Shown here: positions 25,771 through 33,895 of the stretch, piece by piece
How the letters are laid out: each line of letters opens with the position of its first letter
Position numbering within the stretch: position 1 is the stretch's first letter
Assembly: GCF_003264855.1 (NCBI RefSeq)
Contig: NZ_NFZS01000001.1
Span: forward strand, 930,001-994,000
Length of the DNA stretch: 64,000 nt
Origin: Dyella jiangningensis
Lineage (GTDB): Bacteria; Pseudomonadota; Gammaproteobacteria; Xanthomonadales; Rhodanobacteraceae
Direction: 5' to 3'
Position numbers and translations under genes: made by a program
The notes under the pieces: model-generated
Told to the model about the DNA's origin: nothing
The model's input: the letters and a program-made list of their open reading frames with translations, nothing else
Database searches by the model: none

Positions 25771-26159
25771 TGTAGGAGCGCACCCAGTGCGCGACCGCAG
25801 CGCATCGGTGGTATGGCTCCGTAGGCTTTCGCGCACTGGGTGCGCTCCTACAGGAAAAGCGATTTCGCGCTTCGGCAAGCTGCTACGCCCTCTGTTGTAG
25901 GAGCGCACCCAGTGCGCGACCGTGGCGCATCGGTGGCATGGCTTCGTAGGCTTGTCGCGCACAGGGTGCGCTCCCACAGGAAAAGCGATTTCACGCTTCG
26001 GCAAGCTGCTACGCGCTCTGTTGTAGGAGCGCACCAAGTGCGCGACCGCGGCGCATCGGTGGTGTGGCTGCGTAGGCTTGTCGCGCACAGGGTGAGTGAT
26101 TGCCGGGTTCTTGCGGTCCGGGCTCCGTAGGCTTTCGCGCACTGGGTGCGCTCCTACAG
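25771..26159. repeat. Cluster of three paired palindromic repeats, 125-126 bp period
   Basis: This 400-base gap between apt and the next gene holds no gene. Forward arms begin at 25771, 25896 and 26022, so unit length is 125 and then 126 bases. Units 1 and 2 each consist of a forward arm, about 30 bases, an inverted arm (ending 25852 and 25978), then a linker containing AAAAGCGATTTC and CTTCGGCAAGCTGCTACG. The third unit is disrupted: its inverted arm stops at 26094 and a complete inverted arm follows at 26136-26159. Arms mix the CCCAGTGCG and CCCTGTGCG variants. Confidence 0.9.
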
Positions 26160-26166
26160 GGGGTGG

Positions 26167-26766
26167 CTATGGCGTCGCCGGCGCAATGCTCTCCACATAC
26201 ACCAGCTCGCACGCGCCATTGCCGGTGTCGTCGCGCGTCATCGATGTATGCCAGTGCCAGCCATCGGGGCGGCTTGCGTCGACCAGGAAGCCTTCGAGAT
26301 GGATGACCTCGCCGGTGCGCACGCGTTCGAGTTCGCGGCGCACGGTGTCGTCGGCGGGAATCATGTGCATGTTGGCGCTGGAGGTTTCGATTTCGCGGCG
26401 CGGGATCGGAAAGTGATCGACGTGCCAGTGATAGAAACGGTTCTCCTGGCTGATGGTGATGTCCTTCAGCACGTCGCTGTCGGACATGCGGCCCCAGCCC
26501 AGCGCAAGGTCGACCGGCGCCAGGCTGGCACCGGCGTCCAGGTGATAGTCCTCACGCGACAACACCCGTGCCGTCAGCGCGAAATGCGCGCGTGTGCGCA
26601 GCATGACGTCGCCACGCTGCAAGGACGCGCCATCGTCGAGATCGATCTGCTCGGGCACGCCGGCAGCCAGCATGCCGGGTGAGGGCGCGAGCGGGCGATG
26701 GCGCCACCAGTGGGCAGCGCCCAGCGCCACGATCAGCGCCACGGCGATCAGCAGGAAGCGTTGCAT
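26167..26766 (-). CDS. Membrane-anchored protein of unknown function, co-transcribed with oxyR
   Basis: A 199-residue protein with one N-terminal hydrophobic segment (about residues 4-20) that is either an uncleaved anchor or a signal peptide. The rest is predicted periplasmic: an ARVLSREDYHLDAGASLAPVDLALGWGRMSD segment followed by the His/Trp-rich FYHWHVDHFPIP and a second GWHWHTS motif. I do not recognise the family with certainty; similar proteins occur as conserved hypothetical proteins. The gene starts 7 bases after the oxyR stop on the same strand, so both are likely one transcript. The repeated HWH pattern could bind metal, which is a guess. Confidence 0.72.
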   Translation of the reverse strand: MQRFLLIAVALIVALGAAHWWRHRPLAPSPGMLAAGVPEQIDLDDGASLQRGDVMLRTRAHFALTARVLSREDYHLDAGASLAPVDLALGWGRMSDSDVLKDITISQENRFYHWHVDHFPIPRREIETSSANMHMIPADDTVRRELERVRTGEVIHLEGFLVDASRPDGWHWHTSMTRDDTGNGACELVYVESIAPATP

Positions 26767-26773
26767 GCGGCGG

Positions 26774-27715
26774 TCAGCGTCCGCGCTTGGCCGGCTTGGC
26801 TTCCGCCACGTCCGGCTGCAGCAGGTCGGGCGGCAGGCTGCGGATCACTTCCGCAAAGCGGCTGAGGAACGGCGCCATCGACGAACTCTTGCGCCACACC
26901 AGGGCGATGCGCCGGCTCGGCGGATGGCCGGCGAATTCCAGCAGATGCACGTTGTCGGTGCGCGCTACCGGTGGCTTGATCGCCAGTGTCGGCAGCAGCG
27001 TGATACCGACGTTCGCCGCCACCATCTGGCGCAGCGTTTCCAGGCTGGTGGCGCGGAAACCCGAGCGTTCGCCGGCGCCTGCCAGCTGGCAGACTTCCAA
27101 CGCCTGGTCGCGCATGCAGTGGCCGTCTTCCAGCAGCAGCAGGCTTTCGTCTTCGAGATCGTCCAGCTTCAGGCGCTTCTGCTTGTGCGCGAGCGGATGC
27201 TCCTCCGGCACGGCGAGCACGAACGGTTCCTCGAACAGGAACTCCGTGTGCAGGCTGTCTTCGTGCAAGGGCAGGGCGAGGATGCCCACGTCCAGCGAGC
27301 CCTCGCGCAGCATGCGGATCACCTGCTCGGTCTTCTCCTCCACCAGCAGCAGCTCCAGCCGCGGAAACTGCTTGCGCACCAGCGGCACCAGATGCGGCAG
27401 CAGGTAAGGGCCAAGCGTAGGGAAAATGCCCAGCCGCAGCGTTCCCGACTCCGGATCGCGGGTGCGTTGCGCGATGGCCTTGATCTCGTCGATCTCCGAC
27501 AGCACGCCCCGCGCGCGACGGGCGATCTCGCGGCCGGTTTCGGTGAGCAGCACCTTGCGAGGCGTGCGTTCCACCAGCGCGACACCCAGCTCGTCTTCCA
27601 GCTTCTTGATCTGCGTGGACAGCGTCGGCTGGCTCACGAAGCTGGCCTCGGCGGCACGGCCGAAGTGCCGATGCTCGGCAAGGGCGACGAGATAGTGCAG
27701 GTCGCGCAGGTTCAT
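26774..27715 (-). CDS. oxyR: Peroxide-sensing LysR-type regulator OxyR
   Basis: A 313-residue transcription factor that turns on catalase, peroxiredoxin and related genes when hydrogen peroxide oxidises it. The N-terminal helix-turn-helix lies in MNLRDLHYLVALAEHRHFGRAAE with SQPTLSTQIKKLE. The two redox cysteines are visible as GHCMRDQALEVC (about residues 200 and 209), the diagnostic OxyR spacing. The start at 27715 fits the family; another ATG five codons upstream is possible. An ATAG-N7-CTAT site just upstream suggests autoregulation. Confidence 0.94.
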   Translation of the reverse strand: MNLRDLHYLVALAEHRHFGRAAEASFVSQPTLSTQIKKLEDELGVALVERTPRKVLLTETGREIARRARGVLSEIDEIKAIAQRTRDPESGTLRLGIFPTLGPYLLPHLVPLVRKQFPRLELLLVEEKTEQVIRMLREGSLDVGILALPLHEDSLHTEFLFEEPFVLAVPEEHPLAHKQKRLKLDDLEDESLLLLEDGHCMRDQALEVCQLAGAGERSGFRATSLETLRQMVAANVGITLLPTLAIKPPVARTDNVHLLEFAGHPPSRRIALVWRKSSSMAPFLSRFAEVIRSLPPDLLQPDVAEAKPAKRGR

Positions 27716-27733
27716 CAGGCATCCACCCATTTC

Positions 27734-27748
27734 ATAGGCTATATCTAT
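27734..27748. promoter_or_regulatory. Candidate OxyR binding site upstream of oxyR
   Basis: ATAGGCTATATCTAT fits ATAG-N7-CTAT, one half of the OxyR consensus, and is 19 bases before the oxyR start codon. Only one clear 15-base unit is seen; the second unit expected for a tetramer is not obvious. Position suggests OxyR represses or tunes its own gene. Confidence 0.6.
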
Positions 27749-27794
27749 GATTGTGGTGGCTTCCATCGGTGATAACAATAGTCGGCTCCGCCCG

Positions 27795-27824
27795 AAAAAA
27801 AAGCCCCGGCGCGAACGCCAGGGC
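27795..27824 (-). terminator. Rho-independent terminator of the protease gene
   Basis: Read on the minus strand: stem GCCCTGGCG, loop TTCG, stem CGCCGGGGC, then eight T. It lies about 25 bases after the protease stop codon and insulates oxyR from upstream reading. Confidence 0.9.
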
Positions 27825-27849
27825 CTCGGGGGACAACAAGGGAGAGCGC

Positions 27850-29772
27850 TTACGGGGCGATGAAGCTGCCCAGCAGGGTGACCTTGTTGAAGTCGGCCAC
27901 GCCCACCACGCGGATGTAGTACGTGCCGGCGGTCGGCGTGCTGATCACCACCGACTCGCTGTTGCCCGGCTTCACCGACTTGTAGGTGGCGTCGGAGCCG
28001 TCCAACGCGGGCGCGGTGCCCACCTTCACGAACAGCGAGACATCGCCGGTGCCGCCGAGCGTGCGCAGGTTGAGGCTGCGTGCGCCGGCCGGAACGTCGA
28101 GTGCGTACAACAGGGTGTCGCTGGCGCTGCCCGTAAGGCCAGTCACCGGCGTGCCATTGATCAGCTGCACGGCGGTCGGATCGGTCGTGGCCGGGTTGGA
28201 GGCCTTCACCACTGCGGCGTAGGCATCCACGATGCCGGCGCCGATGGTCTGGTCGGGCTTGCTCGGGAACGCGCGTGCCGTACCGATCAGCACGCTGCGC
28301 ACCTGCGCAGGCGTCAGCGGTGCCAGGCCCAGCGTCTTGCGTGCGCTGGCCATCAGCGCAACCACGCCCGACACGTGCGGCGTGGCCTGCGAGGTGCCCG
28401 CCATGCCGCCGTAGCCTTCGGCCACCGGTGCATGCGTGCCGGTGTTGATGGTCGACCACACGAAGCCGGCATCGACGATGGTGCCGCTGCTGGCGTCGTT
28501 CGCGTAACCGCCGCCACCCGGTGCCGACACCGTGATGCCGGTGCCGTAGTTGGAATAGAACGCGCGCTTGCCGGTGATGCCGTTGGAAGCCACGGTGATG
28601 ACGCCGGGGCAGCTCGCGGGCGAGAAGTAGGCGGAATCGCTGTTGCTGTTGCCGGCGGCGACCACCACGGTCACGCCGCGGCTGATTGCGCCCGCGATCG
28701 CCGAGCCCGTTGCGTCGTCCGCCGTGCAGCTGCCTTCGCCGCCCAGGCTCATGCTGACGACCTGCACGGGCGTGGTGTTGTCAGGCACGCCATCCACGTG
28801 ACCGCCCGAGGCCCAGGTGATCGCGTCGGCAATGTCGGAGGTATAGCCGCCGCAATGGCCGAGCACGCGCACCGGCAGCACGCGCGCCTTGTTGGCGACG
28901 CCGGCGAAGCCGAGGTTGTTGTTGGTCAGTTCGGCGATGGTGCCGGCCACGTGGGTGCCGTGCCAGCTGCTGTCTTCCGCCTGCGAGGCGTCCACGCAAC
29001 CCGTCGTGGGATCGGTGTAGACCGGATCGGTCGTCCAGTCGCCCAGATCCCAGCCGCCCGGCACGCGCGAGTTGTCGGCGCGACCGGACACGAACGCATC
29101 GCTGATGAAGTCGTAGCCCGATGCGGCCAGCGACATGTCCAGATCCGAGTGCTGCGTGATGCCGGTATCGAGCACGGCCACGGTGATGCCCGTGCCGTCG
29201 GCGAGATTCCATGCGTTGGCGACATTCGCGCCGCCGCGGTTGGCGAACGACGTGGTGTCGCGGCCGATGGTTTCCATCGTGCCGTCGCCGGCGCGCATGT
29301 GCCACTGGTAGGTCGCGTACTTCGGGTCGTTCGGCACCACCGGCGTGACGGCGGTCTTGTGCATCATCACGTCTGGCTGGACGCTGAGCACGGCCGGATC
29401 GGCGGCGAGCTGCTGCATCAGCGCATTGGCTTCCTGCTGGCTCAGCTTGCGGCTGGTGCGCACCAGTTCCGCGCCGGTGCCGAGCTTGCGCTGATAGGTG
29501 ACCGGCGTGGACTGCGTGCGCGTGGCGGCGAGCTTGACGCCGGCGCGCGTGAGTGCGGCGGCCACGTTCTGCACGACGGCGGCGTGGTTGGCGCGCTCGG
29601 TGGTGCCGGAGCGATAGGTGACGATGAAGCGGTCATGTGTTGCGTTGACGGACGTCACGTTGATCGTGGTCTTCGCCACGGGTGCCGTCGTGTTCGCGGC
29701 AAACGCCACGGATATGGACATCGACAGCGCGGCGACCAGCGCGGAGCGCCGGATAAGGCAGACATAGGACAT
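27850..29772 (-). CDS. Secreted subtilisin-like serine protease (S8) with PPC domain
   Basis: A 640-residue exported protease. A signal peptide (residues 1-26) is followed by an inhibitor-like propeptide to about 140. The catalytic domain shows D202 in AVLDTGI, H271 in WHGTHVAG, the oxyanion Asn in AAGNSNS (375) and S461 in GTSQATPHVSG. A C-terminal pre-peptidase (PPC) beta-domain (about 550-640) begins near YALDVPAG and is usually removed on maturation. Start at 29772 is set by GGGGA; the frame is open 27 codons further. It lies 77 bases downstream of the adhesin gene on the same strand, so co-expression and cleavage of surface adhesin are plausible. Confidence 0.93.
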   Translation of the reverse strand: MSYVCLIRRSALVAALSMSISVAFAANTTAPVAKTTINVTSVNATHDRFIVTYRSGTTERANHAAVVQNVAAALTRAGVKLAATRTQSTPVTYQRKLGTGAELVRTSRKLSQQEANALMQQLAADPAVLSVQPDVMMHKTAVTPVVPNDPKYATYQWHMRAGDGTMETIGRDTTSFANRGGANVANAWNLADGTGITVAVLDTGITQHSDLDMSLAASGYDFISDAFVSGRADNSRVPGGWDLGDWTTDPVYTDPTTGCVDASQAEDSSWHGTHVAGTIAELTNNNLGFAGVANKARVLPVRVLGHCGGYTSDIADAITWASGGHVDGVPDNTTPVQVVSMSLGGEGSCTADDATGSAIAGAISRGVTVVVAAGNSNSDSAYFSPASCPGVITVASNGITGKRAFYSNYGTGITVSAPGGGGYANDASSGTIVDAGFVWSTINTGTHAPVAEGYGGMAGTSQATPHVSGVVALMASARKTLGLAPLTPAQVRSVLIGTARAFPSKPDQTIGAGIVDAYAAVVKASNPATTDPTAVQLINGTPVTGLTGSASDTLLYALDVPAGARSLNLRTLGGTGDVSLFVKVGTAPALDGSDATYKSVKPGNSESVVISTPTAGTYYIRVVGVADFNKVTLLGSFIAP

Positions 29773-29849
29773 GCGTTGTTCCCCGGATGATGAAGGTTGA
29801 AACGAAGAGGGCGGCCCTTCGACTCCCCGCGAAAGGCCGCCAGTGGTCG

Positions 29850-32800
29850 TCACCAGCCGAAGCTGACGCCGACCGTGCCGCTGGATTCGCCGCCTCCTGC
29901 GACGGTGCCGCCCACGATCACGGCGCCATTGCCCGGCAGGCTGTGCGCGTAACCCACGGCGAGCGCGCCCTGGCCGTGGTATCCGCCCACGGCTGCGCTG
30001 ACGCGGTTGTCGGTGCCTGGCGCGGCGGCAATCGCGCCGGCCATGCCGGCCATGGCCGAGCCCATCGCGCCGACGCGATCCAGGCGCGTGTTGACCGTGT
30101 GGAACTGGTCGTTCACCTGGTCCTTGAAGGCGTTGAAGTCGCTGGTGCTCACGCCGCTGGCGAGCTTGCTGTCGGTGTACGCCTTGGCGCTGCTGAGCGT
30201 GGCCTGGTCGCCGGCATCGGCATAGGTCTTGGCCGTCTGCAGCGCTTCGTCCACCTGGCCTACGTTCGCCGCGTCGGTCGCCGCCGTGCCCCTGGCCACA
30301 TTGGTGATCTGGCGTTCCGCACCCGCACTGCCGACCGACACGGTATTGGCGCGATCAGCCACGGAGTTGGCGCCCAGCGCGACGCTGTTGGTCGCATTCG
30401 CGGTGACGGATGCCCCCTGGCCGACGGCCGTGCCGGAAGCAGCGCTCACATTCGAATCGGCGCCGACGGCTACCGCGTTGGTTGCGCTGGCTGCGATGGT
30501 GGCGTTGTTGCCCACCGCCGTGCTGCCATCCGCACCGATCACCGCGCCGTTGCCGATGGCGGTATCGCGGCCGTCGGTCGCCACGCTGCCGTGGCCCACC
30601 GCCAGGCCGTTGCCGGTGCCTGCTTCCAGCTGGCCGTTGCCGGCCATGCCGTTCACCTGGTTGGTCAGGTTGGTGATGTTGCTGATGGCGCCGCTCATCG
30701 CGCTGTCGAGCGCACCTAGTGCATCGCCGACGTTGGCATAGGTGGAACCCTGGATCAGGTACGCCGGCGCCGTGAAGCCATTCGTGCCGTACGACGCGCC
30801 ACCGCCGAGCATCTGCGCGATGCCGCCGCCGAGGCTGTCCATCGTGCCGCCCAGGTTGCCGTTCATGCCGGACAGCGCCTGGTTGAGCTGCGCGACGTTG
30901 ACGGCGTCGGTGTCTTCGCTGCCGGCGGCGACGTTGGTGATCTGGCGATTGATCGCCGAGTGGGTGACGCCAGCCGCGTCCTGCCAGTCGGCCGATGCAC
31001 CGACCGACACGGTGTTCGCACGATCCGCCAGCGAGCCAGCGCCGAGCGCGACGCTGTTGGTGGCGTCCTTGGTGGTCCACGCGTTGCTGCCGAGCACGGT
31101 GGCGTTCACCGCCTGCGCGTAGCTGTTGTAGCCGGCGACGGTGGCGCCGTCTTCCGTGGCCCACGCTTCGGAGCCGAGCGCGGTGGTGTAGTCGGCGTTG
31201 CTGGTCGAGTTGCCGTCGATGCCGGCGAGCGCGTTCACGCCGACCGACGTGCTGTTGGCGCCACTGGCGTTGGTGCCTGCGCCCACGGCGGTGCCGTAAG
31301 CGCCCGACGCATTCGCGCCGCCGCCGAAGAAGCCGGAGATGCTGCCCACGGCGGTACTCGACTGGCCGGTGGCCGACGACTCCGCACCCACCGCCGTGGC
31401 ATAGCCGCCATTGGCGTAGGCGTTGGAACCGAGTGCGGTGCTTTCCCACGCGGCGGCATAGGCGCCCACGCCGAACGCGCTCGCTTGCCATGCACCCGCC
31501 AACGAGAAACCACCCACCGCCGTGGAGAACGGCCCATCCGTTTCCGCGTGGAAGCCGATGGAAACCGCGTAGGCGCCATTGGTGATGCTGCCATTGCCCA
31601 CGGCCACGCCGGCCGCGCCGTTGTTGACGGCGTTCGCGCCCACGGCGACACCGGCACCATAGTCCTGCGCGTTGCTGCCGATCGCCGTTGCCTGGTCCGT
31701 ATCGGCCACGCTGTTACTGCCGATCGCCGTCGATTGCACGCCATTGGCCTGCGCGTTCTCACCGAAAGCTGCGGAATGGTCGCCCAGTGCCAGCGCGCCA
31801 TAACCCGTCGCAGTGCCGAACTCGCCCAGACTCACCGCACCGGTGCCGACGGCAGTGCCGCCAGTGGCGTAGGTCGCCGCGCCCGAACCTGCAGCCAGCG
31901 ACAGGTCACCGCTGGCAATCGCGTCATCACTGCCATCGCCCGTGCCCGACACCTGCAGGTAATGGCTGGCCGTGCCCGCAACCTGGTTGAGCTGCGCGAC
32001 ATTGACGGCGTCGGTGTCTGCCGTGCCGGCGGCGACGTTGGTGATCTGGCGGCTGATCGCCGGATGGATCACGCCGGCGGCATCCTGCCAGTCAGCCGCT
32101 GCACCGACCGACACACTGTTCGCGCGATCGGCCAGTGAGCCGGCGCCGAGCGCCACGCTGTTGGTGGCGTCCTTGGTCGTCCACGCATTGCTGCCGAGCA
32201 CCGCGGAATTCACCGCCTGCGCGTAGCTGTTGTAGCCCACGACGGTGGCGCCGTCTTCGGTGGCCCACGCTTCGGTGCCCAGTGCGGTGGTGTAGTCGCC
32301 GTGGGTGAGGCTGTTGGCATCGGCGCCGGCCATCGAGCCCGCGCCCAGCGCGGTGCCGCTGTTGCCGGTCGCGACGGCAGCACTCCACGACGCGCTGGAA
32401 ACTCCACCGATCGCCGTGCTGTCCGCACCCGAGGCATACGCGCCCTGGCCCACGGCCGTGGCGGAGTTGGTGCCGATCAGGTTGCCATTGGTGTCATAGA
32501 TATTGGCGCCCGCCAAGGCGCCGTTGCCGATTGCGGTCGAGCCGCCGGCCGCATTGGCGCCGGTGCCCATCGCCGCCGAACCCGCATCCGCGGTGGCGCC
32601 GGCACCGACGGCCAGCGAGTTGAAGCTCTGCGCCCACGCGCCGCTGCCGATCGCGGTGCTCTGCCAACCGTCGGCGGCCGCAAACGTGCCGAAGGCCGAA
32701 CCGCCGGGTCCATTGGTTTCCGCACCCGCACCCACGGCTACGCTGAAGGCGCCATTGGCCTGCGCGCCGTTGCCGATGGCGGTGCCCAGGGCGGCGTTGT

Positions 32801-33605
32801 TGATGGCGTTGTAACCGATGGCGATGCCGCCGTTGTACGACTGGCTGTTCGCGCCGATGGCGGTGCCGCTGTCGTTCTGGACAAGACTGTTGCTGCCGAT
32901 GGCGACGCTGGAGACGCCCGCGGACTGCGCGTTCTCGCCAAAGACGCTGGAATGGTCGCCGGTGGCGACCGCGCCATAACCCGTGGCGGTGCTGAACTCG
33001 CCGATCGCGTTGGCGCCGTTGCCGAGCGCGGTCGCGCCGGTGGCCAGCGCGAAGCTGCCGCCACCCACGGCCGTGCTGTAGTCGGCCTGCGCGTAGCTCT
33101 GGTTGCCCACGGCGGTGGACTGCACGCCGGTGGCGTTGCTGCTGTTGCCGAGCGCGACGCTCTGGTCGGCGAGGGCCAGGCTGTCCGCGCCCACGGCGGT
33201 AGAGGCCGTGCCCAAGGCGAGGCTGCGTGCGCCCATCGCCACGCTGTCATCGCCCGCCGCCATGGCTGAGGCGCCCGCGGCGGTGGCGGTGTTGCCCACC
33301 GCCGCGACGTCGTCGCTGCCATCGTTCAGGCCGGTGCCCACGAAATAGCCGGAGCCCACCGGGACATTGCCGGAGGCCGGCGCAACCGAGGTGGACAGTG
33401 CGGCGATCCACGGCACGGTGCCGAAGGCGGTGGCACCGGCTCCCGCTGCCTGGGCCGCCATGGGGGCGGCAATGCTCAGGCCGCAAGCCAGCGCGGCACG
33501 CAGGCGACGATTCACGCGCCCCTTGCCATTGGCCTTGGCCCATTCAGAGGCAACGACGAGCTGCTGGAGCGACTTGCTCCAGATCTTGCTGTGGATCTTG
33601 TTCAC
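29850..33605 (-). CDS. Trimeric autotransporter adhesin (YadA family)
   Basis: A 1251-residue surface adhesin, secreted through its own trimeric beta-barrel (type Vc). Residues 1-52 form an extended signal peptide (ESPR: MNKIHSKIWSKSLQQLVVAS). The head, about 60-950, is built from dozens of YadA-type repeats of the form A-x-G-x-x-A-x-A-x-G. Neck motifs TDAVNVAQLNQ occur near 535 and 905, and TDAANVGQVDEAL near 1110. A coiled stalk leads to the YadA anchor (about 1175-1251) ending in Phe-Gly-Trp. The start codon is GTG at 33605 after GGGGAG. A stretch including neck, WATEDGATV and NAWTTKDATNSVALG is duplicated 1104 bases apart. Confidence 0.93.
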   Translation of the reverse strand: MNKIHSKIWSKSLQQLVVASEWAKANGKGRVNRRLRAALACGLSIAAPMAAQAAGAGATAFGTVPWIAALSTSVAPASGNVPVGSGYFVGTGLNDGSDDVAAVGNTATAAGASAMAAGDDSVAMGARSLALGTASTAVGADSLALADQSVALGNSSNATGVQSTAVGNQSYAQADYSTAVGGGSFALATGATALGNGANAIGEFSTATGYGAVATGDHSSVFGENAQSAGVSSVAIGSNSLVQNDSGTAIGANSQSYNGGIAIGYNAINNAALGTAIGNGAQANGAFSVAVGAGAETNGPGGSAFGTFAAADGWQSTAIGSGAWAQSFNSLAVGAGATADAGSAAMGTGANAAGGSTAIGNGALAGANIYDTNGNLIGTNSATAVGQGAYASGADSTAIGGVSSASWSAAVATGNSGTALGAGSMAGADANSLTHGDYTTALGTEAWATEDGATVVGYNSYAQAVNSAVLGSNAWTTKDATNSVALGAGSLADRANSVSVGAAADWQDAAGVIHPAISRQITNVAAGTADTDAVNVAQLNQVAGTASHYLQVSGTGDGSDDAIASGDLSLAAGSGAATYATGGTAVGTGAVSLGEFGTATGYGALALGDHSAAFGENAQANGVQSTAIGSNSVADTDQATAIGSNAQDYGAGVAVGANAVNNGAAGVAVGNGSITNGAYAVSIGFHAETDGPFSTAVGGFSLAGAWQASAFGVGAYAAAWESTALGSNAYANGGYATAVGAESSATGQSSTAVGSISGFFGGGANASGAYGTAVGAGTNASGANSTSVGVNALAGIDGNSTSNADYTTALGSEAWATEDGATVAGYNSYAQAVNATVLGSNAWTTKDATNSVALGAGSLADRANTVSVGASADWQDAAGVTHSAINRQITNVAAGSEDTDAVNVAQLNQALSGMNGNLGGTMDSLGGGIAQMLGGGASYGTNGFTAPAYLIQGSTYANVGDALGALDSAMSGAISNITNLTNQVNGMAGNGQLEAGTGNGLAVGHGSVATDGRDTAIGNGAVIGADGSTAVGNNATIAASATNAVAVGADSNVSAASGTAVGQGASVTANATNSVALGANSVADRANTVSVGSAGAERQITNVARGTAATDAANVGQVDEALQTAKTYADAGDQATLSSAKAYTDSKLASGVSTSDFNAFKDQVNDQFHTVNTRLDRVGAMGSAMAGMAGAIAAAPGTDNRVSAAVGGYHGQGALAVGYAHSLPGNGAVIVGGTVAGGGESSGTVGVSFGW

Positions 33606-33711
33606 GCTTCACTCCCCGGTGATGGTTGAAGCAGCTGCCGTCTGCTCAGGCGGCTGCATTCGCGGCGTTTCAGCATCGCGGGCAATCCCCATTGCCCGTT
33701 GGCGATGCATG

Positions 33712-33725
33712 GACGTCTAGACGTC
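33712..33725. promoter_or_regulatory. Perfect 14-bp palindrome between adhesin and kinase genes
   Basis: GACGTCTAGACGTC (33712-33725) is fully self-complementary and is followed by another GAACGTC. It lies 107 bases upstream of the adhesin start and 170 before the kinase start, in their shared 290-base control region. A second, shorter inverted repeat CGACA-AC-TGTCG is at 33858-33869. Both are candidate operators; nothing shows which protein binds. Confidence 0.45.
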
Positions 33726-33895
33726 GAACGTCAGGAAATCGTCGGAGCGAAGATTCGGTAGGCGAGGGTGTGGAGTCACGCACGTTTCTCCACGCGAGCT
33801 TGCAGTGAGTTTTGCAAGATCACGCAAACTCACCATTGCTCACGGCGCCGACACATGCGACAACTGTCGGGGGAGCAGTCAGGTCGGGGGCTAGT

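Noticed and set aside
28246-28459. OxyR frame extended upstream to about 28459
   Set aside because: The extension crosses a terminator and runs within the protease gene; the OxyR family N-terminus begins at 27715.
27751-29790. Plus-strand open frame of 679 codons opposite the S8 protease gene
   Set aside because: Shadow of a protease with a complete catalytic triad; composition is His/Ala/Gly/Arg rich.
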